This document shows, one piece after another, positions 46,506 to 55,338 of a stretch of 64,000 bases of DNA. The DNA is from CALARM01 sp036746235 (GTDB taxonomy: Bacteria > Vulcanimicrobiota > SpSt-956 > JAKJGF01). Under the pieces are notes generated by a model. The model saw nothing but the letters and a program-made list of their open reading frames with translations, did no database searches and was not told the origin of the DNA. Each line of letters starts with the position of its first letter. The stretch's first letter is position 1. Where the stretch lies: positions 16,951 through 80,950 of the forward strand of contig DAIOEN010000006.1 in the NCBI GenBank assembly GCA_036746235.1. The letters are read 5' to 3'. A program made the translations under genes and the position numbers.

Positions 46506-47150
46506 ATGTTTACCTTTGCAAATCCTGAAATATTATTTCTTATATTGCCGGCTCTGGTCTTTTCAATAACAGTGCATGAATTTTTCCATGCCTATACTGC
46601 ATATCTGTTAGGTGATAGAACAGCCTGGAGCCAGGGCAGGGTTACATTAAATCCTGTTGCCCATTTTGATCCTTACGGTTTTTTATTCATCATATTAAGT
46701 ATGGCTGCAGGCATAGGATTTGGCTGGGGTAAACCTGTACCTGTAAACCCTTTGAGATTGAGAAATCCCAGGAGAGACATTATGTTTGTAACGGCAGCAG
46801 GGCCACTGTCTAACTTCTTTATTGCCTTTACCGCTGCCTATATTCATAAAATTTTCTGTCTTTTTATGACAGTTCCTTCTGCCCTGGAGATATTCCTATC
46901 CTATCTCGTCATACTGAATGTAGGCCTTGGTATATTCAATCTTGCACCGGTACCGCCTCTGGACGGATTTACTATTCTTTCAGGCTTTCTTCCCTACGAA
47001 CTTGCAAGAAATCTTGAAGGGTTAAGAAGATACGGCATGATACCATTACTTATTTTTATATACAGTCCTCTTTACAGTCTATGGATAGTTCCGATGCGTA
47101 AAGTTATGAATTTTCTTTTACTGGTAGGTAATTTTCCATTTCATTATTAA
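46506..47150 (+). CDS. Site-2 protease family (M50) membrane metalloprotease
   Basis: 214 residues, ATG after AAGGAGG. A polytopic membrane protein with HEFFH in the first core helix (zinc ligands and catalytic Glu), GWGKPVPVNP after the second, and NLAPVPPLDG carrying the third ligand Asp. It matches the short YwhC-like S2P group without PDZ or CBS domains. These cut substrates within the membrane; the target is unknown. Confidence 0.88.
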   Translation: MFTFANPEILFLILPALVFSITVHEFFHAYTAYLLGDRTAWSQGRVTLNPVAHFDPYGFLFIILSMAAGIGFGWGKPVPVNPLRLRNPRRDIMFVTAAGPLSNFFIAFTAAYIHKIFCLFMTVPSALEIFLSYLVILNVGLGIFNLAPVPPLDGFTILSGFLPYELARNLEGLRRYGMIPLLIFIYSPLYSLWIVPMRKVMNFLLLVGNFPFHY

Positions 47151-47151
47151 A

Positions 47152-47201
47152 AGGATGTAATAACCATAGTTTGCCGGGGGCATTTTCTTACAGTTCCTGG
47201 T
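47152..47201 (+). repeat. Partial copy of dispersed repeat family B
   Basis: TAATAACCATAGTTTG and CATTTTCTTACAGTTCCTG match the right half of the element at 63835-63945. Confidence 0.5.
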
Positions 47202-47213
47202 AAAACTTACTGC

Positions 47214-48107
47214 TCACTTATAAAGTTCTTCTTTAACTCCCATAAGATAATTAAATTCAAGGAGAATCTGTCTGGCAATGCTCCTCCACGGTGAGTCAAT
47301 ATTTGAATATTCTCTGCATTTCTTTATAAGCCAGCCGTCAGAAGATATAAAACTGTGAATGAATAAAGAAACAGGATTTATACCGAGATGAAGTTTTAAG
47401 CTCAGAGATTTATGTTTTCGCCAGAATATGACAGCAGCTTTTCCTGTATCAATCTTTCTTATACAGTCTTCGTCAAATGTTATCGGATGATAATGATAAT
47501 TTATAGCATCAGGATTATAAATAATGGGAATATGTTTCTTTGCAATCCTGTATCCGAGTTCATAATCTTCACAGCCATAACCTTTAAAATCTTCATCAAA
47601 CATGCCTGTATCTACAAGCATCTTTTTCCCTATAGAAGCGTTTCCCGTAACAAGATGATGCCATGGAAGCCTCTGGCCTGCCACTTTATTATCACGTCTG
47701 AAACATATTTTTCCGCTTTCCTCATAATTTTCAAGGGAAGGAACAATCATCTGACGCCCTACTATGACACTTCCCGGGTATTTACGGTAATAGTTCATAT
47801 GTTCTTCTATCAATTTCGGATGGGCAAGGACATCTCCGTCGGTAAGGAAAATCACTTCTCCCCTGGCTTTTTCTATTGCCATATTCCTTGCAGGAACCTT
47901 ACCCGTATTTTCTTTTCTGTAATAATTAAAAAGAAAAGGGAAGGTAGAATTTTTACACAGTTCTTCTGTACCGTCTGTAGAACTGCTGTCAACAACAAGG
48001 ACTTCCATTTTATCATAAGGGAAGGTCTGATTGCTGAATGTACGGAGTACATGAGAAAGAACAGGTTTCTGATTATATGTTCCTATAACTACTGAAATTT
48101 CTGTCAT
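47214..48107 (-). CDS. Glycosyltransferase family 2
   Basis: 297 residues from the ATG at 48107 (MTEISVVIGTYNQ); a GTG six codons upstream is possible but precedes the conserved first strand. It is a GT-A fold: VVIGTYN, VDSSSTDGTEEL, FLTDGDVL (the DxD metal site) and GYGCEDYELGYR near the acceptor site. GT2 enzymes transfer a sugar from a nucleotide donor, commonly for surface polysaccharide or glycolipid. There is no membrane helix. Donor and acceptor unknown. Confidence 0.88.
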   Translation of the reverse strand: MTEISVVIGTYNQKPVLSHVLRTFSNQTFPYDKMEVLVVDSSSTDGTEELCKNSTFPFLFNYYRKENTGKVPARNMAIEKARGEVIFLTDGDVLAHPKLIEEHMNYYRKYPGSVIVGRQMIVPSLENYEESGKICFRRDNKVAGQRLPWHHLVTGNASIGKKMLVDTGMFDEDFKGYGCEDYELGYRIAKKHIPIIYNPDAINYHYHPITFDEDCIRKIDTGKAAVIFWRKHKSLSLKLHLGINPVSLFIHSFISSDGWLIKKCREYSNIDSPWRSIARQILLEFNYLMGVKEELYK

Positions 48108-48240
48108 AATATCGTAGTATATCACAATTAAATCAAATAATGCAATCTAAAGAAGAATTTTCACTATGCTAAAATTGCGTTTATTAATGACAGGTGATTT
48201 ATATACAATGGAAAAAAAAATTTATCACAGAATATTGAGA

Positions 48241-48294
48241 GTGAAAAGTGAAAAAAATGGATTTTACTTACTTTTCACTACTCACTATTCACCA
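48241..48294 (+). repeat. GTNANNN inverted heptamer pair (GTGAAAA type)
   Basis: Left arm GTGAAAA, GTGAAAA; right arm with TTTTCACT, ACTCACT, ATTCACC. It lies between the Hsp20 terminator and the glycosyltransferase start. Confidence 0.7.
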
Positions 48295-48323
48295 ACTATA
48301 TTATTCATGGTCACCATAGAAAA

Positions 48324-48359
48324 ATAAAAGAGCAGTCTACAGGCAGACTGCTCTTTTAT
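48324..48359 (-). terminator. Rho-independent terminator of the Hsp20 gene
   Basis: ATAAAAGAGCAGTCT pairs perfectly with AGACTGCTCTTTTAT around a 6-base loop. The T-run follows on the minus strand. Confidence 0.9.
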
Positions 48360-48373
48360 CAGAAGAGAGATTA

Positions 48374-48814
48374 TCATTTAATTTCTATCTTTTTGGGCTG
48401 AACTTTTTCTTCCTTTGGAAGAACAATATCAAGAATACCATTTTTATAAGTGGCATTTACCTTATCAGCCTGTATACCGCTTCCTATGGTAAATGACCTG
48501 TAGAAAGAACCGTAAACTCTTTCCTGACGGATATAATTTTCATCCTTATCTTCCTTCTCAAATTTCCTCTCGCCCTTTATGGTAAGCTGATTATCCTCTA
48601 AATGGACATCAATATCCTTCTGCTCCATACCTGGAAGTTCTGCCTTCACTATTATTTCATTCTCCTTTTCTATAACATCCACAGAAGGTGCCCAGCTTCT
48701 TGTTACAAACTCACCGCTACCGGTTCCCTCTCTTTTCATAGTATCGGAAAATAATCTGTTAATCTCCCTCTGTAAAGAATTCATTTCTGAAAATGGCTCC
48801 CATCTCATTAACAT
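48374..48814 (-). CDS. hsp20: Small heat-shock protein, Hsp20/alpha-crystallin family
   Basis: 146 residues, ATG with AGGTGA upstream. A short N-terminal arm (WEPFSEMNSLQREINRLF) is followed by the alpha-crystallin domain: APSVDVIEKENEIIVKAELPG, DIDVHLEDNQLTIKGER and the closing GILDIVLPK. The C-terminal tail ends KKIEIK, containing the IxI-type anchor. An ATP-independent holdase in the cytoplasm. It is monocistronic, with a consensus promoter and its own terminator. No CIRCE or ROSE-like element was seen. Confidence 0.95.
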   Translation of the reverse strand: MLMRWEPFSEMNSLQREINRLFSDTMKREGTGSGEFVTRSWAPSVDVIEKENEIIVKAELPGMEQKDIDVHLEDNQLTIKGERKFEKEDKDENYIRQERVYGSFYRSFTIGSGIQADKVNATYKNGILDIVLPKEEKVQPKKIEIK

Positions 48815-49195
48815 AGCAAATCACCTCTTATATTTTTTTAATTTTATCTGCTTGCATTATTATTATAATAGTTTAGTGTATCTATGTCAAGTATTTTTTC
48901 TAATTTTTTTAAATTATTTTAAAGCCTATAAAAAGCTGATCCTACAAAGAAGAAAAACATATGTTTTTTATCCAAAAATTATTTTTATAAAAACCTTCAG
49001 ATTTTAATGAGATTATAATATAGATAACCCAAAAAATTACATCATAATAGTTGAGCCTTATCATATAAAATAAATATCAATAATTAACATATAGTTTTAC
49101 CGGTTATCATAAATTTTGCATTCAGGAAGGAAAGGAAACGTCAGAGTAGAATTTTTCGAATTCTCAAAGTTATTTTTAGAAAGGATTTTATAACA
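48815..49195. other. Divergent intergenic region, 381 bp
   Basis: Very AT-rich. Apart from the Hsp20 promoter I see no repeat array, RNA gene or coding frame. Confidence 0.6.
48862..48890 (-). promoter_or_regulatory. Consensus sigma-70 promoter of the Hsp20 gene
   Basis: Minus strand TTGACA, exactly 17 bases, TATAAT: a full match to the housekeeping consensus. It is placed about 50 bases before the start codon. A vegetative promoter suggests constitutive expression or control by a repressor not visible here. Confidence 0.85.
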
Positions 49196-50656
49196 ATGAA
49201 ATTTAAAATGTTTCTTTTTTTTCCGGTATTTTTGTATATTCTACTTAATTACTTCTGCTCAATTGCTACAGAAAAAGCCTCTCTCACCGAGATCCGCTTC
49301 GGCTCAGACACAGAAAAAACAAGACTGGCTTTCGATTTGAGTAAAAAAGTCTCCTACACTATATGCCGTCAGGGAAATCCTGATATTTTTATAATTGAAT
49401 TTCCGGGAACAGAAATGAAAAAAAATATCAAAAAAATCTATAAACCTGATGATAATCTTATAGAGGAAATTACCTTTGAAAAAACCGCATATGATAGTGT
49501 CATAACTACAATAAAACTCAAATACAATCTTCCTTCAGAAAATTATAAAGCTTTTAATATGGAAAACCCTGACAGACTGGTATTCGATTTTTACAAAAAT
49601 TTTGATGAAAAATCCGTAACATATCTCTCTGAAAGTGTAATATGGGCCCGCATTAGAAAAGGTTCATGGAAAGGTGTTATAAGTTTCAACGTAGTAATTG
49701 CGGATCTGGAAAGAGAAAATATCAATCTGAAAGCCATACAGGCTAAAGATAATAATAAAAGCAGAGAAACTACAAGTTCTATGGCTCAGAGAACAGGAGC
49801 ACTGGTAGCAGTAAACGGAGGTTATTACAATAAAGACGGAGGACCTCTCGGTCTTGTTATAATAGACGGCATACTGCAAAGCCCACATGTAGCAAAAAGA
49901 CCGCCAAGAACTGCTCTTGGTGTAAGATATGATAAAAAAATTCTCATAGACAGGATAAAAGCTGTTAATGACCGTGTAATATCTCTTTCAGGCAAAGACT
50001 GGACCAGAATTATTTATGCCATTGGCGCAGGTCCCAATTTAATTACAGACGGCAAAATTAATATAACGGCTAAAGAAGAAGAACTTGGCCCTGGAGGTAA
50101 TGATGTAACAAGAAGGGCAGGCCATACAGCACTGGGTATTACGAAAGACAATAAACTTGTATTATTCAGTGTAGATGACAGGAAATCAAAATCCACGGAA
50201 AGTCTTGGCATGAATCTTACAGAAATAGCGGAATATCTCCTTAAACTGAATGTAACAGATGCAATAAATATGGATGGAGGAGACTCTACGACAATGGTCA
50301 TAGAGGGAAAACTTATAAGTGAAACGTACAGTCCTGAAAGAAAAGTAGCAAACTGCTGGAGTCTTTTTGATACAGGTAATTCCGGTATTGCCCCCGCTTC
50401 TATAAATGTAAATCAAACCGGTTATAACAATCTCACCTATTCTCTTGATATTACAGTAACAGATGGTGCCGGCAATCCGGTTCCGGACGGAACGGGAGTA
50501 AGAATAAATTCTTCTTACGGTGTGCCAAAACCGTCCTTTACTGTAACTAAAAACGGGAAGGCATCAATAAAATTTGCTTCAATGAAGGCCGGCGCTGCAG
50601 GTCTTTATGTTACTGCAGGAACAGTTAATCAGGAGTTTAATCTGAGTTTTCAATAA
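49196..50656 (+). CDS. AMIN-domain phosphodiester glycosidase (NAGPA family) with C-terminal Ig-like domain
   Basis: 486 residues, ATG with AAAGGA upstream. Signal peptide about 1-22. An AMIN-like domain (about 28-125; TRLAFDLSKKV, PDRLVFDFYKN) targets peptidoglycan or septa in other proteins. The NAGPA domain (about 155-390) has GALVAVNGGYYN, PRTALGVRYD and NMDGGDSTTMV. The last 85 residues form an invasin-like Ig domain (DGTGVRINSSYG). Bacterial members hydrolyse sugar phosphodiesters in the envelope. AMIN plus NAGPA suggests action on wall-linked glycopolymers; that is inference. Confidence 0.85.
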   Translation: MKFKMFLFFPVFLYILLNYFCSIATEKASLTEIRFGSDTEKTRLAFDLSKKVSYTICRQGNPDIFIIEFPGTEMKKNIKKIYKPDDNLIEEITFEKTAYDSVITTIKLKYNLPSENYKAFNMENPDRLVFDFYKNFDEKSVTYLSESVIWARIRKGSWKGVISFNVVIADLERENINLKAIQAKDNNKSRETTSSMAQRTGALVAVNGGYYNKDGGPLGLVIIDGILQSPHVAKRPPRTALGVRYDKKILIDRIKAVNDRVISLSGKDWTRIIYAIGAGPNLITDGKINITAKEEELGPGGNDVTRRAGHTALGITKDNKLVLFSVDDRKSKSTESLGMNLTEIAEYLLKLNVTDAINMDGGDSTTMVIEGKLISETYSPERKVANCWSLFDTGNSGIAPASINVNQTGYNNLTYSLDITVTDGAGNPVPDGTGVRINSSYGVPKPSFTVTKNGKASIKFASMKAGAAGLYVTAGTVNQEFNLSFQ

Positions 50657-50664
50657 GGGGTTGT

Positions 50665-50708
50665 AGTGGTGAGTAATGAAAACAATATTTTACACACTTT
50701 TCACTCCT
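50665..50708 (+). repeat. Weak GTNANNN inverted heptamer pair
   Basis: GTGAGTA, ATGAAAA on the left; CACACTT, TTCACTC on the right. It is degenerate, just after the glycosidase stop, and preceded by GGGGTTGTA as in family B. Confidence 0.45.
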
Positions 50709-50742
50709 TATTAATTCATGTTACATTATATAAAATATAAAA

Positions 50743-50776
50743 ATAAAAGAGGCTGTCTCTGGACAGCCTCTTTTAT
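50743..50776 (-). terminator. Rho-independent terminator, bidirectional
   Basis: ATAAAAGAGGCTGTC pairs perfectly with GACAGCCTCTTTTAT around a TCTG loop. It is closest to the end of the CHAP-like gene (-) and can also stop the glycosidase transcript. Confidence 0.9.
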
Positions 50777-50786
50777 CAGTTAAAAA

Positions 50787-52301
50787 CTAGCCTCTGGTAT
50801 ATACGACACCGCTTCTGGAGAAACCGTTTGATATTACCTGATGGCCCGGTCTGTCATTATTGGAGCCAATAAGTGACACACCACCTCTTCTGGCATCAAA
50901 TCCCTGAACAAGTTCCGTATGACCTCTGCTGGCATTTATCCATACATCACCGGGTTTTGCCATATGAAAAGGAACAGGTCTATAACCCTGCCTCAAAAGG
51001 GACTGTTCTAATTCTCTAACATTGACATGATGCCCTCTTATGAGTCCCTGGCTCTCAAGACAGGAACTTACGAAATCAGCACAGTTATTGGTCTGTCCTC
51101 CGGCAGCTGTAAAATGAGGAAGCTGTCCTTTAATACTCCACGATTCTCTTCCCAGGAACTGCCTTCCCATTGCTACGGCAGCAGAGCCTGAACCGTTTGG
51201 TGACACGCCCTGAGGTATATAACCTCCGTAATTACCTGCATAGGCTCCTGCATAGGCTCCATAAGGTCCTGCTCCAGCATAGGCTCCTGCATAAGAACCT
51301 CCTCCGTAACCTCCGCCATAACTACCGGGGAAACCTCCCATCATACCCATGCCGCCCATCATGCCCATACCCATACCCATATTCATTCCGCCCATCATAC
51401 CCATACCGCCCATCATGGAAGACAGAGCCATAAAGAATGGCATTGCCATCGGCATACCGCCGAACATCATTCCTGTATTCATTCCCAGGCCCATTCCTCC
51501 CATCATTCCCATCATCATACCCATAGCCATTGTATTGAAAAGCTGCTGGGTAAACTGACTCAGGTAAGGAGGACATCCTCCGCCGGGGAAACCGGGATAA
51601 CACGGTGCCTGTCCGCCCATCATTGAAGGAGCCGGGAAACTCGGGAAATTAACAGGAGGCGTATAGGACGGAAAAGAAGGCATATAATTTCCGCCATAAT
51701 TAGGCTGCTGAAAATAACTTACATTTTGAGGAGAACCCCAGTCAGAAGCCCAGTTATGCCTCATATTATAAATCTGTCCACTGCTATTATCAAGTCTGTT
51801 ATGAAGAGCAAGTCTTTCACCTGCCGTAAAAGAACTGGTTCCTGTTATCCAGTTATGAAAACCATTGGGACTTGCCTGCATTTTACCATATTTAGTAGCT
51901 GTTTCTCCCTGATAGTTCAGAGTATTTACAGCTTCACCCCTTGTAAGACTTCCGTCTGTAATACCATCATAAGTTCTTGAAAGCTGATTCTGCATCTTTG
52001 CTTCAATTGCATTTTTAGGTCCTTCAGTTACAGGATTGAAGTCTCCTTTACCGTACAGTGACATCATGCGCTGGTTATATTTATTTCTCTGTTCCAGTAT
52101 CTGACGCTCCTGCCAGGATATTTTACCGTCTTTCAGGAATTTTCCTTCCATTTCCCTTGTATCCTGATCATAGTTGGCAAGAGCCATATACTCTGCTTTA
52201 TTAAGCTGACCGCTTTTCGTTCCATCAACCAGCCTGTTTGTAAAAAGTCCCTGCTGTCTGTTTACAGCTCCCTGGTTCATCATATTAATCATTCCAAACA
52301 T
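50787..52301 (-). CDS. Gly/Met-rich protein with C-terminal CHAP/NlpC-P60-like domain
   Basis: 504 residues, ATG with AAAGGTGG upstream. The N-terminal 200 residues hold two helical repeats with the pattern DGTKSGQLNKAEYMAL, of unknown function. Residues about 200-360 are low-complexity Pro/Tyr, then runs of Met-Gly, then Gly/Tyr/Ala. The last 130 residues resemble a papain-like peptidoglycan peptidase: NCADFVSSCL (Cys), GDVWI, GHTELV (His) and a later Asn. No Sec signal is visible, so export would need another route. The Met/Gly tract suggests self-assembly. A wall hydrolase role is likely but not certain. Confidence 0.65.
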   Translation of the reverse strand: MFGMINMMNQGAVNRQQGLFTNRLVDGTKSGQLNKAEYMALANYDQDTREMEGKFLKDGKISWQERQILEQRNKYNQRMMSLYGKGDFNPVTEGPKNAIEAKMQNQLSRTYDGITDGSLTRGEAVNTLNYQGETATKYGKMQASPNGFHNWITGTSSFTAGERLALHNRLDNSSGQIYNMRHNWASDWGSPQNVSYFQQPNYGGNYMPSFPSYTPPVNFPSFPAPSMMGGQAPCYPGFPGGGCPPYLSQFTQQLFNTMAMGMMMGMMGGMGLGMNTGMMFGGMPMAMPFFMALSSMMGGMGMMGGMNMGMGMGMMGGMGMMGGFPGSYGGGYGGGSYAGAYAGAGPYGAYAGAYAGNYGGYIPQGVSPNGSGSAAVAMGRQFLGRESWSIKGQLPHFTAAGGQTNNCADFVSSCLESQGLIRGHHVNVRELEQSLLRQGYRPVPFHMAKPGDVWINASRGHTELVQGFDARRGGVSLIGSNNDRPGHQVISNGFSRSGVVYTRG

Positions 52302-52422
52302 AGCTGTATACCACCTTTCTAAAAAATTTACTTTCGCTAAAACATATCACAACAAAAAAATCTTTTCATCTCTTATATCACGCATTTTAAAAAAAAGTAA
52401 ATAGTTTTTCTAAAAAAAGCTA

Positions 52423-52461
52423 TTAGCTATTAGTTTTTTTTTTAAAAAAACCAATAGCTAA
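52423..52461 (-). terminator. Terminator-like hairpin
   Basis: TTAGCTATTAGTTTTTTT pairs with AAAAAAACCAATAGCTAA apart from one or two mismatches. It lies between the EEP gene and the CHAP-like gene, both on the minus strand, and probably ends the EEP transcript. Confidence 0.65.
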
Positions 52462-52487
52462 TTTTATTAATTAATTTTTATCTGTTA

Positions 52488-53633
52488 TTAATCATTATCT
52501 ACATCTTTAAAACTTGACACTACAGGCCTGTGGTCAGAAGTAACTTTTTCTTTTATCACACCGGTAGTCCCCGGGATATATTCTTCCAGAGAACCTCCCT
52601 TTGCAGTGGTAACTCCTATCTGATCTATAAGTCTGTGTGTTACGGGATGAGACCATTCCGTTCTTAACGCAGCTTCCGATGTAACCATATGTAAATCGGT
52701 GCCTTCTCCAAGCTTTCTTGTTGTGGAACTGTTCAGGGTATCATTGAAATCACCTGCAAAGACAATGTCTTTATCTTCACCGGCAGCCATTCTGTCTTTT
52801 GCCCATTTATTTATAACACCTACCTGTGCATCTCTTATCTGTTTACAATTACCTTTCTGACCTGCCTTGAGATGCATGGAAACCATAGTGAAATCAAATC
52901 CTCCTTCTTTACTCTTAAATTTCGCGGCAAGAGGAGCTCTCAAATGTCCGTCTCCGGCAAGGTGCGGCACCTGTGCTTCCATAATCTCCGTTACGGAAGA
53001 CTTATCGCATTCCACTTTATTTCCGTTATAAACAATCCCTACCATCTGGCTCTTACCATCTTCTCTTTTACCTGTAGTTCCGAGTATATAGTCATAACCG
53101 GGTAAATCCTTTAAAACCTTCTGAAGAGCTTTTTCATCGGATATTTCCTGGACAGCCATGACTTCAGCACCTGACTGTTTTATAGCCTGTGCCATTTTCT
53201 GATAATCCTGTTCTGTTCTTGGCTGTGCTCCTGTAGGTTTACCCTTGAAAAACATTCTGGCCTCATCACAGCCGAGCCATTCCATATTAAAAGTTCCAAC
53301 TTCAATGGTTTTTCCGTCTATATTTGCCTTTGTTCTATCCATGCCGATCTTTGCCTGATCGGGAACCAGTCCGAGAGGATCTACAAGTTTTTTCCTCTCA
53401 TCAAATACTCTCTCATCTACATTACCTGCACCGGATCTGTTACCGCTCTCTACAGAAGTAAAATGTGAATTATCACTTCTGTAAAAATTTTCCATTGCTT
53501 TCATATGCTGATTTTTTGTTTCAGGTAAAGAGTCACTCTTACCGGAAGTAACAGCACCTGCCTGCATAGTCCTCTGGTTGCCTGTAGTACGGGATATTAA
53601 ATAGCCGTCAGTCGTTTGATTGGTATTTATCAT
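52488..53633 (-). CDS. Endonuclease/exonuclease/phosphatase (DNase I-like) family protein
   Basis: 381 residues, ATG with AAGGAG upstream. The first 105 residues are polar and Gln/Ser/Lys-rich without a signal peptide. The EEP fold follows: GTFNMEWLG (metal Asn), AVQEI (catalytic Glu), MVSMHLKAG (the His-bearing strand), FAGDFND (Asp/Asn) and TSDHRPV (Asp-His pair). All active-site residues are present. The family cleaves phosphodiesters in nucleic acids, lipids or signalling molecules; the substrate is not predictable. Heptamer arrays lie directly upstream. Confidence 0.83.
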   Translation of the reverse strand: MINTNQTTDGYLISRTTGNQRTMQAGAVTSGKSDSLPETKNQHMKAMENFYRSDNSHFTSVESGNRSGAGNVDERVFDERKKLVDPLGLVPDQAKIGMDRTKANIDGKTIEVGTFNMEWLGCDEARMFFKGKPTGAQPRTEQDYQKMAQAIKQSGAEVMAVQEISDEKALQKVLKDLPGYDYILGTTGKREDGKSQMVGIVYNGNKVECDKSSVTEIMEAQVPHLAGDGHLRAPLAAKFKSKEGGFDFTMVSMHLKAGQKGNCKQIRDAQVGVINKWAKDRMAAGEDKDIVFAGDFNDTLNSSTTRKLGEGTDLHMVTSEAALRTEWSHPVTHRLIDQIGVTTAKGGSLEEYIPGTTGVIKEKVTSDHRPVVSSFKDVDND

Positions 53634-53655
53634 AACAGTTACGCTCCTTTGTATC

Positions 53656-53885
53656 GTGACGCGTGACGCGTGACGCGTGACGCGTAATGCATGACCGGTA
53701 TGTACCGGAACACTACATTATATGTATATTATCAATTATTTTTCACGAAAAGTAAAGAGTAATTTATAAAAAATAACTTCATAAAGAAGGATAAAGCAAA
53801 TAATTTCAGAATTTATCACTTCAGTCAGTTACACGAAGGGAGAACAATCAATCTTCGCGTGACGCGTCACGCGTTACGCGTCACG
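53656..53885 (+). repeat. GTGACGC heptamer pair flanking a divergent promoter region
   Basis: Left arm at 53656-53690: four GTGACGC units and GTAATGC. Right arm at 53857-53884: GCGTGAC, GCGTCAC, GCGTTAC, GCGTCAC. The arms are 166 bp apart and border the start regions of the EEP (-) and ubiD (+) genes. Confidence 0.85.
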
Positions 53886-53892
53886 AAACGTA

Positions 53893-55338
53893 ATGGCATA
53901 TAAAAATTTAAGAGAATTTATTTTAAAACTTGAAAAAAACAAAGAACTTGTAAGGATTAAAACAGAGGTTTCCCCTGTTCTTGAAATAACTGAGATTGCA
54001 GACAGAATATCTAAAAGTCATGGCCCTGCCCTTTTATTTGAAAATTTAAAAGGATACAATTTTCCTCTTCTCATAAATGCTTTCGGCTCATATAAGCGTA
54101 TGGCTATGGCACTGGAAGTTAACCATGCAGACGAAATTGCAAAAAGAATAAAAGAAATAATGAAACCTCATATACCGGAAGGCTTTTTCGGGAAACTGCA
54201 GATGCTTCCGAAATTAAAAGAAATTTCAGATTCTGTGCCTAAAATTGTCTCCCATGGTCCCTGCCAGGAAGTTGTTCTGAAAGACGGCCCTATGCTTGAC
54301 TCAATACCGGTGCTGACATGCTGGCCTCATGACGGAGGCCCTTTTATTACCCTTCCCCTGGTATTTACAAAAGACAGTGAAACAGGTCAGAGAAACTGCG
54401 GTATGTACCGGATGCAGGTCTATGACAGGGTTACATGCGGTATGCACTGGCATATACATAAAGACGGAAGAAGACATTATTTAAAACATGAACAGAGTGG
54501 AAAACCAATGGAAGTAGCAGTGGCCATAGGAGGAGATCCGGCAGTTATCTATGCTGCTACGGCACCTCTCCCACCTGATATCGATGAAATGATGTTTGCA
54601 GGATTTTTGAGAAAAAAACCTGTAGAACTGGTAAAATGCAAAACAGTAGATATAGAAGTTCCCGCTCATAGCGAGTTTATACTGGAAGGTGAAATAATTC
54701 CTGGAGAATTTCGTGTAGAAGGCCCTTTCGGTGACCATACAGGTTTTTATTCCCCTGCAGACAATTATCCGGTAATGCACGTAAAATGTATTACCCACAG
54801 GAAAGATGCCATATATCCTGCAACCATCGTAGGAAAACCTCCTATGGAAGACTGCTACATGGCAAAGGCAACAGAGAGAATATTTCTTCCCATGCTCCAG
54901 ATGATCTTACCGGAAATTGTAGATATGAACCTCCCCATTGAAGGGGTATTTCATAACTGTGCCATTATTTCCATAAAAAAAACCTATCCCGCACAGGGCA
55001 AAAAAGTCATAAATGCCCTCTGGGGTATGGGACAGATGATGAATACAAAATTTATCATAATAGTCGAAGACGATACAGATGTACAGAATATAAATGAAGT
55101 TGCATGGAGAACCTTTAATAATGTAGATCCTAAAAGGGATTTTGTATTTTCGGAAGGCCCTCTCGATGTGCTTGACCATTCCGCTTCATGGCCTCTCTTC
55201 GGCAACAAACTCGGTATAGATGCAACAAGAAAAGGGCCGCAGGAAGGTATGCAGAGGCCATGGCCGGAAGAAATCAAAATGAGTAAAGAAATTAAAGAAC
55301 TTGTAGACAGAAAATGGAAAGATTATAATATCTCGTAA
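53893..55338 (+). CDS. ubiD: UbiD-family decarboxylase (menaquinone route)
   Basis: 481 residues. The ATG at 53893 is 8 bases after the heptamer array and has no ribosome site. UbiD hallmarks: LREFILKLE at the start, GPALLFENLKGY, the central EVAVAIGGDPA and the late LGIDATRKGP. Family members remove a ring carboxylate using prenylated FMN supplied by UbiX. With ubiA and ubiX next door and mqnE 5 kb away, the likely role is the late decarboxylation in futalosine-pathway menaquinone synthesis (MqnL-like). The stop codon TAA lies inside the next heptamer array. Substrate is inferred from context. Confidence 0.88.
   Translation: MAYKNLREFILKLEKNKELVRIKTEVSPVLEITEIADRISKSHGPALLFENLKGYNFPLLINAFGSYKRMAMALEVNHADEIAKRIKEIMKPHIPEGFFGKLQMLPKLKEISDSVPKIVSHGPCQEVVLKDGPMLDSIPVLTCWPHDGGPFITLPLVFTKDSETGQRNCGMYRMQVYDRVTCGMHWHIHKDGRRHYLKHEQSGKPMEVAVAIGGDPAVIYAATAPLPPDIDEMMFAGFLRKKPVELVKCKTVDIEVPAHSEFILEGEIIPGEFRVEGPFGDHTGFYSPADNYPVMHVKCITHRKDAIYPATIVGKPPMEDCYMAKATERIFLPMLQMILPEIVDMNLPIEGVFHNCAIISIKKTYPAQGKKVINALWGMGQMMNTKFIIIVEDDTDVQNINEVAWRTFNNVDPKRDFVFSEGPLDVLDHSASWPLFGNKLGIDATRKGPQEGMQRPWPEEIKMSKEIKELVDRKWKDYNIS

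Noticed and set aside
51170..51433. Basic Arg/His/Leu-rich frame on the plus strand
   Set aside because: It is the complement of the Met/Gly and Gly/Tyr/Ala low-complexity code of the CHAP-like gene.
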